37,211 nt of DNA from Gammaproteobacteria bacterium (lineage in GTDB: Bacteria > Pseudomonadota > Gammaproteobacteria > UBA1113), in assembly GCA_021773295.1 (NCBI GenBank), contig JAJFKI010000063.1:1-37211 (forward strand), given 5' to 3'. Position numbers and translations under genes: made by a program. The notes under the pieces are model-generated. The model ran no database searches and had not been told where the DNA came from. It saw only the letters and a program-made list of their open reading frames with translations. Below, piece by piece: positions 19,073 through 27,686 of the stretch (its first letter is position 1; each line of letters starts with the position of its first letter).

Positions 19073-21280
19073 CTAAATAGCATTAGCGGCTTGTCCCTCA
19101 GACCGTGTTTGTTCCACTTGGCTGAAAGTTGTTGCATTCTTGAGCTGAACCGTGGGTAAGGGTGTTTTAGACACGCAAGGAAACATCGCGACTGGCACTC
19201 TTGCTGGATTCAGTATCACAACATTTGAGGCACTCGCCTGTGCAGAAGGCTCTGAAGAAGCACTGTCAACATGATTCGTATTTTCTACACTGCCTGCTCC
19301 ATGTAATGGTTTTGTTTCTTGTGCTTCATTGAAGATTGCTTGATTCTCATTGACATCTATCGCAGGAACAGGGTAATAACCTTGTGGGTATGTGCAATAG
19401 TGAACAGGATTATCCGAGTTGGCTGCAAAGATGGGGGCATTAGAGGTACTTGAAGAAGCAGATGCAATTTCCGCTGAGGTTGGTTCACGTTGCGGTTTCT
19501 CATCGATAACTGTGTTCGTTTTAACTGGACGGTGGCGAGCTAACAATGCAAGCCCAAGCCCTAGGGAATCCATTTGTTTGATGATTTGTGAATGGTATTG
19601 AACAATTTTGCCATAATAAACATCATTATCACTAAAGTTTTCGAGTTTAATTTGAGTGTTAAAGTCATCAACGGCACAGGTCAAGGTATTGTATAAGTCT
19701 TCTAAACTCATGATCTGGATATGAGTTAAGGGAGCTAATAAATTTTCAGCCCGGGTACGATGGTGACACCACCAACGATTTAAAAAGCCTAAATAATCCT
19801 TCAGTTCACTAATGAGTTCGTGTTTTATCTGCTGTGCATATTCAATCGCTTGACGTTTTTTCACTTGTCTTATGAGCTCATCACTCAATAACTCACGAAT
19901 TTCTTCATTGGCAGCCAAACCGATGGTTTTCTGATTCACACTGGCACCAAAATTAAATAATAGTCCAATAATGGGTTTGTTGGCTTTCGCTGCAGCATAC
20001 GCTAGTAAGCTTGTGCTGCTTAATCGAAACCCTGTGGGAGCATTGAACGCTAAATCTAAATTAAAGACTTTATCATCATATCTTTCGAGCGCTTTTAATC
20101 CAGACAACAGTTTCTCAAAGGAAGTTAACGGCTTCTCTTCAGTGTTATCGATGTAAGCAAAGAAGATATCTGCGTCTTTTTGGGTAATCGTGTTTTTTGT
20201 TTGTTTACTTAACTTGACTTGCGCGCCTTCTAATGCCGCTTTCAGTGTTTTTCTTATAGGGGAGAAATATTTTGCTTTTTTAAGCATATTGTCAGTGACC
20301 GTTGCACCATGCGCTAATAAAAGATTAGCCATGTCATTATTGTCCAGTGCCACAGCTAACGCTAATGGCGTGGTCCCATGCTTTGTGGGAGCATCCACCC
20401 AAGCACCTGCTTTTAATAAAACGCTTGCCGCCTCTAAACTGCCAGTTAAAACTGCTATCCATAAAGGAGTTCTGGAAAACGTCGTTAAAGCTTCAATATC
20501 GGCGTCAGCAGAGAGTAAAAGCTTCACTACACTTGCATTGTTTTCGTTCGCTGCCAAGTGTAATGGCGTTATGTTTGGTACTAGTGTTGAACTAGAGCTA
20601 TCAGAAGCTACTGTTTTTATATCAACAGGCATTCCTTTTTCCAACAATAAACGAACAATCTCTTCATTACCCTTTGCTGCAGCTTTATGTAAGGCACAAA
20701 GACCATTATCAATCATAGTTACATCAAGTTCAGGATTCTGTTCAAGTAATTTAATGACAGTCGCAACATGACCATAGGAAGCTGCTACATATAGTGGTGT
20801 TGCTCCATCCTTTGCAATAGCATTCACATCAGCACCAGCCTCTAATAGTAATTCTACCAGCTGCACATCGCCATGTTGCGCAGCCATAACCAACGGAGGA
20901 GTTCCACTTTTGGTTTTTTTGTTAACTTTTACGTTGTTGTTTATTAGACATGTTACTATATCATATTGCTTTTTTTCTACAGCGATAAATAAAGCGGTTA
21001 CCGGTGTATTAGCGTCCTTATCTGCCCCCATTGTTATCAAGCACTCAACAAAACGCTTTTTACCCCGTGCACTTGCATAAGATAACAGACTGATTTTAGG
21101 GTAAACAAACCCCTCAGGAGCGTTAAACCGCTCATCAAGAAAAGGAACCTTGCGGGAATCGGCTAATGCCTTTAGTGCTGCTACATCCGTTTCGAATTCT
21201 TCAAGTTGATCGTTATCAATATATCGAAATAGCTCATCGGCTCGAGAAATAATGCTATGCTCTTTTGAATCAGCTGCCAT
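19073..21280 (-). CDS. Ankyrin-repeat protein with a duplicated flanking module (candidate effector)
   Basis: A 735-residue protein of unknown function. About seven ankyrin repeats lie between residues 60 and 330; clear ones contain GTPPLVMAAQHGDVQLVELLLEAG-type and GATPLYVAASYGHVATVIKLL sequences. A roughly 75-residue module occurs twice, at 14-88 and 370-450. Shared landmarks are a YIDN motif, LKAL, FNAP-x-GF, SLL-x-YA and a closing GA. A charged helical region follows (about 455-580, RWWCHHRTR), and the tail from about 590 is low-complexity (S, T, P, A) and probably disordered. No signal peptide is seen. The ATG at 21280 has GAGG upstream. Ankyrin proteins in Legionellales are often type IV secretion effectors; that role is inferred here. 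It sits between zipA and ligA, as part of an apparent insertion. Confidence 0.88.
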   Translation of the reverse strand: MAADSKEHSIISRADELFRYIDNDQLEEFETDVAALKALADSRKVPFLDERFNAPEGFVYPKISLLSYASARGKKRFVECLITMGADKDANTPVTALFIAVEKKQYDIVTCLINNNVKVNKKTKSGTPPLVMAAQHGDVQLVELLLEAGADVNAIAKDGATPLYVAASYGHVATVIKLLEQNPELDVTMIDNGLCALHKAAAKGNEEIVRLLLEKGMPVDIKTVASDSSSSTLVPNITPLHLAANENNASVVKLLLSADADIEALTTFSRTPLWIAVLTGSLEAASVLLKAGAWVDAPTKHGTTPLALAVALDNNDMANLLLAHGATVTDNMLKKAKYFSPIRKTLKAALEGAQVKLSKQTKNTITQKDADIFFAYIDNTEEKPLTSFEKLLSGLKALERYDDKVFNLDLAFNAPTGFRLSSTSLLAYAAAKANKPIIGLLFNFGASVNQKTIGLAANEEIRELLSDELIRQVKKRQAIEYAQQIKHELISELKDYLGFLNRWWCHHRTRAENLLAPLTHIQIMSLEDLYNTLTCAVDDFNTQIKLENFSDNDVYYGKIVQYHSQIIKQMDSLGLGLALLARHRPVKTNTVIDEKPQREPTSAEIASASSSTSNAPIFAANSDNPVHYCTYPQGYYPVPAIDVNENQAIFNEAQETKPLHGAGSVENTNHVDSASSEPSAQASASNVVILNPARVPVAMFPCVSKTPLPTVQLKNATTFSQVEQTRSEGQAANAI

Positions 21281-21301
21281 AAGAAAACCTCACTCATAGT
21301 A

Positions 21302-21382
21302 ATCTATCTAGTATACCTACCACACGTTTATGATTTGATAGATATAGCATGTGCAGGCATGCTAGCATTACGTTTGATAGAT
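21302..21382. promoter_or_regulatory. Direct repeats and palindrome upstream of the ankyrin gene
   Basis: TTTGATAGAT occurs at 21334-21343 and again at 21373-21382, 39 bases apart. A half-copy in the opposite sense (ATCTATC) lies at 21302-21308. Between the two full copies is a perfect 7-bp inverted repeat, TAGCATG-N6-CATGCTA (21345-21364). The cluster lies 22-102 bases before the ankyrin ATG, where an operator would be expected. Binding protein unknown. Confidence 0.5.
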
Positions 21383-21592
21383 TGCAACAAAATTGCTCTA
21401 TTTTGTCTGTAGCTCGCCAAAACCCCAGTCATACTCCTCGTGATTCAATGACCTATTTCAATCGTGGCCTTCACCCTCTAATTTAGACCCGCACAAATTA
21501 AAGGGGGGAGATCACAGGAAGGAGACACCCTTTCCGATGAACAATGATGCAATCGCACTAAACAAAAAATAGCCTTTAGCAAAAACTTCACC

Positions 21593-21598
21593 TATAAT
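21593..21598 (+). promoter_or_regulatory. Candidate -10 box of the lipoprotein gene
   Basis: A perfect TATAAT lies 36 bases before the chosen ATG. No good -35 hexamer stands at 16-18 bases, so it may depend on an activator. Confidence 0.35.
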
Positions 21599-21634
21599 CA
21601 CACCCACCATAACATGAGAGAGGGTATAAATAAC

Positions 21635-22420
21635 ATGAAGATTTCTATGCAAACATTTGTTTTAACAGTGATTTCAGGTATATTTCTAGCCGCCTGTTCC
21701 ACTAAAGTCCCGGTGGAAGGTCTGTACCAATCTAATAATTTCACCTATCCATCAATCCACCATGAACACATCGGCGTCGGTGGCGTTACCTCCTCAGTAA
21801 CCAACACATCACCCGCCACAGCAAACACTTATGCCGCTAGCATCCGCAATAGCGTGATTCATAAATACCCAGGCTTGGACATCATGCCCGCCGGTCAGAT
21901 GGCCAGTGCTCTAGGCCGAACACACTACAATCAAATGATGCAAGCCTACACCAGCAACGGCGTCATTGATGAAAAATATTTATCAGAAATGAAACAACAC
22001 ATCCGCGGCATGCGCTATGTGATCTTTGGTCGCATCGTCCAAGATAGCGTCGGCAATCATCGTAATACTTATAGCGACAGAATTGACTTCAGCACCAACC
22101 GCACTATGCGTGTAGAGTATAAAATTTACGACTTAAACGACAAACAAATTGCCTGGTCTGGAACGGTACGTCAATCCGCACACGCTGATAATTCATACCC
22201 ACTACCCAAAATGCCAAATAATAACGATGATCCAAATAAACCTCATGACAGCCGCGACGATTTGGTCAGACAATCCTTGAATCTAGCTGCAACAGCTTTC
22301 ATCCAAGGTAACCACGACTACCCGGTTGCCCCATCAGCCTACGGCGTATTCAGAAAAACAAGCAACGGTTTCGCAAGCCGCTTACCCGTAAAGCCAAAAG
22401 GAAATCATAAAAGATCATAA
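21635..22420 (+). CDS. Uncharacterised lipoprotein
   Basis: A 261-residue protein of unknown function. The start is ATG 21635, with GAGAGGG about 10 bases upstream; the ATG at 21614 lacks a ribosome site. The signal is a typical lipoprotein one, MKISMQTFVLTVISG and then the lipobox LAAC near residue 21. The residue after Cys is Ser, so outer-membrane sorting is expected. The body has an ASIRNSVIHKYPGLDIMPAG segment, then helix and strand (MRYVIFGRIVQD) and a strand pair ending KIYDLNDKQIAWSG. This order recalls lipoproteins with a CsgG/TolB-N-like fold, but only as an impression. The C-terminus is basic. It diverges from the ankyrin gene and shares the segment inserted between zipA and ligA. 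Confidence 0.82.
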   Translation: MKISMQTFVLTVISGIFLAACSTKVPVEGLYQSNNFTYPSIHHEHIGVGGVTSSVTNTSPATANTYAASIRNSVIHKYPGLDIMPAGQMASALGRTHYNQMMQAYTSNGVIDEKYLSEMKQHIRGMRYVIFGRIVQDSVGNHRNTYSDRIDFSTNRTMRVEYKIYDLNDKQIAWSGTVRQSAHADNSYPLPKMPNNNDDPNKPHDSRDDLVRQSLNLAATAFIQGNHDYPVAPSAYGVFRKTSNGFASRLPVKPKGNHKRS

Positions 22421-22455
22421 AAATCACAAAAAAAACCATCATTTAAAAGACCCTC

Positions 22456-22483
22456 AAGGGGAAGAATCCCGATTCTCCCCCTT
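22456..22483. other. Long hairpin after the lipoprotein gene
   Basis: AAGGGGAAGAAT and ATTCTCCCCCTT pair at 11 of 12 positions around a CCCG loop. It lies 35 bases after the lipoprotein stop. No T tract follows on the + strand (AAGCCCCCCC instead), so if it ends transcription it does not do so in the classic way. Confidence 0.55.
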
Positions 22484-22561
22484 AAGCCCCCCCATCGGGA
22501 AAAGTCACACACCTCTCTCTAACGAAGCCAAATCTAACCCTCCCAAAAACACATAAAACCC

Positions 22562-22707
22562 GTGGTTCAAGCGCGCACAATACAGTACTTTTCTAGTGGC
22601 GGGGGTTACCCCCAAATAAAGCGCAGGAGCCCGGAGGGCGACGAGCCATTGGGGGTAGCCCCCGCCGCTAGAAAAGTACGGCAATCACAGAGCCAAGCTT
22701 GAACCAC
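22562..22707. repeat. Palindromic MITE/REP-like element
   Basis: The outer 11 bases GTGGTTCAAGC (22562-22572) are repeated inverted as GCTTGAACCAC (22697-22707). Farther in, GTACTTTTCTAG pairs with CTAGAAAAGTAC and GGCGGGGG with CCCCCGCC. The centre holds GCCC-GGA-GGGC. The 146-bp element could fold into a long cruciform or RNA stem. It encodes nothing recognisable. I see no target-site duplication. Confidence 0.75.
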
Positions 22708-22717
22708 ACCAGCCACG
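22612..22717. repeat. Tandem repeat unit 1 (106 bp)
   Basis: Nearly identical to unit 2 (22718-22822). The only differences inside the shared length are GGA against CCA and TAG against TAAA. Both lie in predicted loops, of GCCC/GGGC and GGGGG/CCCCC stems. This unit also forms the right arm of the palindromic element. Confidence 0.9.
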
Positions 22718-22822
22718 CCAAATAAAGCGCAGGAGCCCCCAGGGCGACGAGCCATTGGGGGTAAACCCCCGCCGCTAGAAAAGTACGGCAATCACAGAGC
22801 CAAGCTTGAACCACACCAGCCA
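22718..22822. repeat. Tandem repeat unit 2 (about 105 bp)
   Basis: Second copy, directly abutting unit 1 and ending about 20 bases before the zipA stop codon. It has the stems GCCC-CCA-GGGC and GGGGG-TAAA-CCCCC (22757-22770) and the terminal GCTTGAACCAC (22804-22814). Confidence 0.9.
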
Positions 22823-22842
22823 AGCTAATGCCAACAATTTAT

Positions 22843-23523
22843 CTAAGCCGGCTCTAATGCCACCTCAATTGTTTCACAAATCGCTGTTTCAGTGTGCTGG
22901 TTCCAAGGTTGATGATGCCCATCTAAAGCAACACCGCCTAACTCCTTGGCCAATTGTCTTGCGGTTTGTGCCATTAATTTAAAAGATTGCATCGCAAAAG
23001 GATGGTCATTGCAATCTAAGAATAGGCATAAACCTGGTGTTGAATAAACGCCAATATTATCGATATCGATAATTCCTGGCTCAACGGCTGAAGCTAAGCT
23101 AAAGAGTAATGGGCCCATGCCGCCTGCTTCTTGATGTCGATGAAAAATTCTTGACTCGCCATAAATCATACCGACGTTAGCTAATGATTGTTGTAAGTCA
23201 TAGCCGCAGAATTCTTTGCCTGGCTCTGCCATCACATACATGACTACGACAGGTGCATCACTCGTGACGACATCGAAGGTTGTAGTTTGTGCAGTATTCG
23301 TTTGCCCAACATCTCTGGCAGCACTGATTACTTGATCGCCATACTGACCAACGAAGTCATCTGTTAATGTCTCTTCAGCTGTGTTTGGTTGGAATTGTTG
23401 CTCCGTGTCTGCAAATAAGTCTGCAGCACGTTGCATTTGCTTGCGCCGGATAATGCCTACCACGATTGCAAAGGCAAATAAGCCTCCAGTGATCCAGAAC
23501 ATGCTATGTAAACTGATTTCCAT
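22843..23523 (-). CDS. zipA: Cell division protein ZipA
   Basis: Inner-membrane protein that tethers FtsZ to the membrane at the division septum. It has 226 residues, shorter than E. coli ZipA (about 330) because the P/Q-rich linker is reduced to about 50 residues. An N-terminal membrane anchor (about 8-25) is followed by a basic cluster (RRKQMQR). The C-terminal FtsZ-binding domain spans about 85-220, with VVMYVMAEPGKEFCGYDL, GESRIFHRHQ and FSLASAVEPGIID. The ATG at 23523 has GGAGAGG upstream. It follows smc by 78 bases as in Legionella and Pseudomonas; ligA would normally come next but is displaced. Confidence 0.93.
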   Translation of the reverse strand: MEISLHSMFWITGGLFAFAIVVGIIRRKQMQRAADLFADTEQQFQPNTAEETLTDDFVGQYGDQVISAARDVGQTNTAQTTTFDVVTSDAPVVVMYVMAEPGKEFCGYDLQQSLANVGMIYGESRIFHRHQEAGGMGPLLFSLASAVEPGIIDIDNIGVYSTPGLCLFLDCNDHPFAMQSFKLMAQTARQLAKELGGVALDGHHQPWNQHTETAICETIEVALEPA

Positions 23524-23601
23524 CCTATTAGCCTCTCCGTTTTTATAGGTTTTACATATAATATCCGTATCTCTATGGAAATGAAAGTACTTAAAGCGCC
23601 T

Positions 23602-26600
23602 CTAAGCCTCCGCCATTGCCATCGCTTCATCAATATCTACGGATACCATTCTGGAGACACCTGGTTCTTTCATTGTGACGCCCGTTAAATTTTGTGCCAT
23701 TTCAATGGCTAATTTATTATGGCTGATATAAATAAACTGTACTTTTTCCGACATTTCTTTGACTAAGTTCGCATAGCGCAATACATTCGTATCATCTAAG
23801 GGCGCGTCAACCTCATCCAGCATACAAAATGGGGCTGGGTTGAGTTGAAAGATTGAAAATACCAGCGCAATTGCCGTCAGCGCTTTTTCACCACCGGATA
23901 ATAAATGAATGGTACTGTTTTTCTTACCAGGAGGTCTGGCATTAACAACTACACCCGCTTCTAGCAAATCATCGCCCGTTAGTTCAAGATACGCTGCACC
24001 ACCATTAAAGATTTTTGGAAATAGTGCTTTGAAATGGTTATTAACAATATCATAGGTTTCTTTAAAGCGTTGCCTAGTTTCTTTATCGATTTTCTTAATG
24101 GCATTTTCTAAGGTTTCTAACGCTTCCATTAAATCATCATGTTGTTTATCTAAATAATTTTTACGCTCGCTCTGGGATTCATATTCATCAATTGCCGCTA
24201 AGTTAATCGCACCTAAACGCTGAATTTTAGTGGCCAGACTGTCTAGGGTTTCACTCAAGGTATCTTCTGTTTGTTCTTCTGGGATATCGTTGAGCGTCAT
24301 TTCTAAGTCATAATCATCTGCTTGCATTTGTTCTTGGATGGTATTACGACGAACTTCAGCTGCTTGCCAGTCCATGCGTTTTTGCTGCAATGATTCACGC
24401 ACTTGATTAGCTGTTTGTTCTGCTTGATGACGCTGAGTTTCTTTTTCTCTTAATTGATGATCCAGTTCTTCTACTTTAGTACGGGCTACTCGCAAGCTTT
24501 CTTCTGCTGATAAACGTCGATGTAATGTTTCTTCTAATTCTTGTTGTAATTGTCCGATGGGCACCGTGCTAGCTTCATAGTTTTGTTGTAGCTGTTGCTG
24601 TCTTTGCTGGCTACTAGCCACTTGCTCACTAAGACGAGACAAATTATTCTGTTTGGCTTGCTGTTCTGTTTTCAGCGTTTGTAATTGCAAATTATGCTGA
24701 TGGGATTCATCTCTATAATCCCGCGCCATTTGCCTAACGTGTTGTAATTGCTGCTGCAAGTCATCTTTCTGACTCATTAAAACTTCACGTTGTTCAGCGT
24801 GATACCCCATTAACTCCATCGCTTGCTGCCATAATTCACGCGCTTTGGTTAATTCTGTTTTTGCTTGTGCAGATTGCTGAGCACACTCTTCTTCTTCATT
24901 TAATAATTGCTGTAAACGATTTTGAATATTTTCAATGCGGCTTTCTTTAATACGGATTTGAGCCAAGACTTGTGACTTTTCATCTTGCGTCATCGTCATT
25001 AATTCTTGTTGACTTTGCTGTTCAACTTCATATTGCTGCAAACGCTCTTTGTATTGTGCTAATGAGGTATCATCAATACTAATCGCTTGTTTTAAAGCAG
25101 CCATCTTATCCGCTAACGTTTTTAATTCTTGCTCACGCTCTAAGACACCGGCTTGTTCATCCTGGCCTTTGAATACTTTTAGCCAACTGCTAGAGAGCCA
25201 TAAACCTTGTGCGGTGACAATAGATTCATTAGCGGCTAACTGCGAACGATATTGTAACGCTTGTGTTAAATTGTTTGCTGCATAGACGCCTGATAACAAA
25301 TGCTTGACTGACCATTGACTCTCAACTTTATCCAACAACAGCGGCAAGGATAAACGTCCAGTATTTTCATCAGTACGCTGGCTAATATCAAGCAAGGTTA
25401 AATCGCCATCAACACTTTCTAAAAGCGATGCAACGGGATCAAAGCCTTCAACACAAATTGCTTGTAAATTAGCGCCTAATACGGTTTCTAAGGCTTTTTC
25501 CCAACCTTGATTCGCTTGCAAGCCTTGTGCTAACCGTGGCTTGGACGCTAAATGATTTTGCGCTAACCACTGTGTCACTTTGTGGTTATTTTTTCCGAGC
25601 GCTGCTTGTTGCAGTGCTTCTAAGGAAGCATTGCGGCCTTGATGCTGCTGGTGTTGGCTGCGCTTTTCATTAAGTCCTTGTGATAAACCATCGATTTGTT
25701 GTTTGTGTTCAGTAATGTGTTCTCGTGTTTGCTTTAATGATGCTTGAAAAGTCTCAGCCTTGCCGAGCATATTCGATTGCTTTTCCTTTAATTCGGCTAA
25801 TTCATTTTCAAAAGGCTGGCTGTCTAATTGTTGTTTTTCTTGTTGCATTTTTGCAATTTGCTTACTTGCCTTTTGCATCGTTTGTTCGAGGTGTTGGATG
25901 CGGGTCTGCTGTACTTGTGCTTGTTGCTGTGCTGTGGATGATTGTTGATTAAACTCATCCCATTGCTGTTGCCAGTCTTGCATGGAGGCTTCTGCAGCCA
26001 GTAATTGCTCGCGGGCGTTGTCAGCTTTTGCTTGTGCCGTATCGGCTTGTGGCGTCAATTCATTAATCGTTTTGGCCGTGGTAGATAACCAGGTTTGATC
26101 GTCACTCATATGCAATTGGTTTTGCTGTAAGTGCACAGCCAAGTCAGCTAAATCTTCTTGTAATTGTTGCCTACGTTCCTTGTGGTGTTGTAAGGATTGC
26201 TCAATGCGTGATACTTCTGCGCCAACGCTATAATACACTTCTTGTACTTGATTTGACTCATCCGTTGCAGCAATGTGTAATTGTCTTATTTGCTCAATGC
26301 CTTTATCTGCATCGGTTTGCTTGGCAATAACGCTTTCTAATTCAATTTCTAATTCTCGAATGAGTGAATCAAATTGTTTGATTTTGCCATCAAGATTTTT
26401 CCAGCGCATTGCGAGTAATTGTGCTTTGGCTGTGCGTTCTTCTTGTTTTAACACTTTATAGCGAGCAGCCGCATTGGCTTGTCGTTGTAGGCGTGCTAAT
26501 TGTTTGCCTAACTCTTCTCGAATATCGGTCAAACGTTCTAAATTTTCGCGGGTATGACGCATGCGGTTTTCGGTTTCACGGCGACGCTCTTTATATTTTG

Positions 26601-27129
26601 AAATTTCAGCGGCTTCTTCTAGCTTATTACGTAACTCTTCTGGCTTAGCTTCGATCAAGCGCGAAATCATGCCTTGTTCGATGATGGCATAGCTACGAGG
26701 TCCCAAGCCAGTACCCAAAAAGACTTGGACGATATCTCGACGACGACAGCGAGTATTATTCAAAAAGTAAGTGGATTGAGCCTCTCGGTTAACGACACGT
26801 TTAATAGAAATTTCTGAAAATTGGGCATACTCACCGCCCAACGCGCCATTGGGATTATCAAAAATCAATTCGACCGAAGCTTGTCCCACGGGCTTGCGTG
26901 CGGACGAACCATTAAAAATAACATCGGTAATACTATCACCACGCAAGTATTTTGCGGAGCTTTCGCCCATGACCCAACGCACGGCGTCGATAATATTGGA
27001 TTTACCACAGCCATTGGGGCCAACAATCGCCGTTAATTGGCTGGGAAATGGAACATTGGTTGGATCTACAAAAGACTTAAAACCGGCTAATTTAATGCTT
27101 TTTAAACGTAATCTGTCATCAGTACTCAT
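23602..27129 (-). CDS. smc: Chromosome segregation protein SMC
   Basis: Condensin-type ATPase of 1175 residues that organises and segregates the chromosome. The N-terminal Walker A is GPNGCGKS at 37-44 in the usual SMC context (KLAGFKSF). Long glutamine-rich coiled coils flank a hinge at about 500-640, and the C-terminal head has the signature LLSGGEKALTAIAL and Walker B FCMLDEVDAPLDD. Length and layout are normal. The ATG at 27129 has a poorly spaced ribosome site: AAGG lies 14 bases away, and a four-codon frame (ATG 27143 to TAA) overlaps the start as TAATG. Having SMC rather than MukB fits lineages outside the enteric group. Confidence 0.98.
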   Translation of the reverse strand: MSTDDRLRLKSIKLAGFKSFVDPTNVPFPSQLTAIVGPNGCGKSNIIDAVRWVMGESSAKYLRGDSITDVIFNGSSARKPVGQASVELIFDNPNGALGGEYAQFSEISIKRVVNREAQSTYFLNNTRCRRRDIVQVFLGTGLGPRSYAIIEQGMISRLIEAKPEELRNKLEEAAEISKYKERRRETENRMRHTRENLERLTDIREELGKQLARLQRQANAAARYKVLKQEERTAKAQLLAMRWKNLDGKIKQFDSLIRELEIELESVIAKQTDADKGIEQIRQLHIAATDESNQVQEVYYSVGAEVSRIEQSLQHHKERRQQLQEDLADLAVHLQQNQLHMSDDQTWLSTTAKTINELTPQADTAQAKADNAREQLLAAEASMQDWQQQWDEFNQQSSTAQQQAQVQQTRIQHLEQTMQKASKQIAKMQQEKQQLDSQPFENELAELKEKQSNMLGKAETFQASLKQTREHITEHKQQIDGLSQGLNEKRSQHQQHQGRNASLEALQQAALGKNNHKVTQWLAQNHLASKPRLAQGLQANQGWEKALETVLGANLQAICVEGFDPVASLLESVDGDLTLLDISQRTDENTGRLSLPLLLDKVESQWSVKHLLSGVYAANNLTQALQYRSQLAANESIVTAQGLWLSSSWLKVFKGQDEQAGVLEREQELKTLADKMAALKQAISIDDTSLAQYKERLQQYEVEQQSQQELMTMTQDEKSQVLAQIRIKESRIENIQNRLQQLLNEEEECAQQSAQAKTELTKARELWQQAMELMGYHAEQREVLMSQKDDLQQQLQHVRQMARDYRDESHQHNLQLQTLKTEQQAKQNNLSRLSEQVASSQQRQQQLQQNYEASTVPIGQLQQELEETLHRRLSAEESLRVARTKVEELDHQLREKETQRHQAEQTANQVRESLQQKRMDWQAAEVRRNTIQEQMQADDYDLEMTLNDIPEEQTEDTLSETLDSLATKIQRLGAINLAAIDEYESQSERKNYLDKQHDDLMEALETLENAIKKIDKETRQRFKETYDIVNNHFKALFPKIFNGGAAYLELTGDDLLEAGVVVNARPPGKKNSTIHLLSGGEKALTAIALVFSIFQLNPAPFCMLDEVDAPLDDTNVLRYANLVKEMSEKVQFIYISHNKLAIEMAQNLTGVTMKEPGVSRMVSVDIDEAMAMAEA

Positions 27130-27274
27130 TAGAAATTAATCATCCTTACAGTTAAATTCCCTATTAAACGCGTTCATTAAAATAATTGGATCATTTTACC
27201 CTATATTGAGCATAATTTTGAGTCTTTTTTATGAAAATTAGTGATTATTTTTAAAACAATGACTATTTTGGGGG

Positions 27275-27637
27275 TTAATCTGGCGCAATATTGGGTGCAC
27301 CCTCTTGTTGAAAGTCAATAGGATAGACAATGATGAGCTTGCTCTCATCAAATGCATGGGGATTGCGCATGTAATGATAGTTAGCGGGCTTTTCCAATTC
27401 TGAAATTTGGCCTGTTAAGTCAATAGAGTAAATGTTTTTGCAATCTAAGTTCTGGAATGAGTGGGATTCTAGCTTTGGAATAGTGACTGTGTGAATAGTA
27501 CCATCTTTCGATTCCACCGTAATTACAGCTGGATATACACTCTTATTGTAGAAGTCGATTTGGCAACGACCAGCACCATAAGCGCTGGAGACTATCAAAC
27601 CACTCACAATGGCTGCTGTTAATAGTTTCTTAAGCAT
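27275..27637 (-). CDS. Small secreted protein of unknown function
   Basis: A 120-residue protein from ATG 27637, with GAGAGG 5 bases upstream; the ATG at 27661 is rejected. A typical signal peptide (MLKKLLTAAIVSGLIVSSAYG) is probably cut after AYG or nearby, leaving about 100 residues. The mature part has two cysteines (GRCQIDF and LDCKNIY), which could form a disulfide, and alternating short strands suggesting a small beta fold. I do not recognise the family. It has its own good promoter (27687-27715) in the gap after the transporter gene, so it is probably monocistronic. No clear terminator follows before smc. Confidence 0.8.
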   Translation of the reverse strand: MLKKLLTAAIVSGLIVSSAYGAGRCQIDFYNKSVYPAVITVESKDGTIHTVTIPKLESHSFQNLDCKNIYSIDLTGQISELEKPANYHYMRNPHAFDESKLIIVYPIDFQQEGAPNIAPD

Positions 27638-27686
27638 GTAGCCTCTCAATGTTCTTCTCACCTTTTAATCATAGTCAATATGAGAG

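Larger units (their letters stand above)
21281..21634. other. Divergent intergenic region between ankyrin and lipoprotein genes
   Basis: About 350 bases serving both divergent genes. The ankyrin side holds a palindrome and ATCTATCAAA repeats (listed separately). The lipoprotein side has a TATAAT. The middle (21400-21560) shows nothing recognisable except a purine-rich AAGGGGGGAG stretch. Confidence 0.5.
22421..22842. other. Gene-free region with structured repeats
   Basis: 422 bases between convergent lipoprotein and zipA genes. Contents in order: a long imperfect hairpin (22456-22483), a C-rich stretch, the palindromic element (22562-22707), and a second tandem unit (22718-22822). No credible coding frame was found. 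Confidence 0.7.

Noticed and set aside
20190..20771. Open frame of 193 codons on the + strand
   Set aside because: Antisense to the ankyrin repeats; its serine/alanine-rich translation is the mirror of the repeat coding sequence.
22606..22791. Open frame of 61 codons on the - strand
   Set aside because: Falls wholly within the tandem palindromic repeat and reflects its repeated sequence; no ribosome site.
22612..22822. CRISPR array
   Set aside because: Only two units, over 100 bp, directly adjacent with no spacers, and no cas genes nearby.
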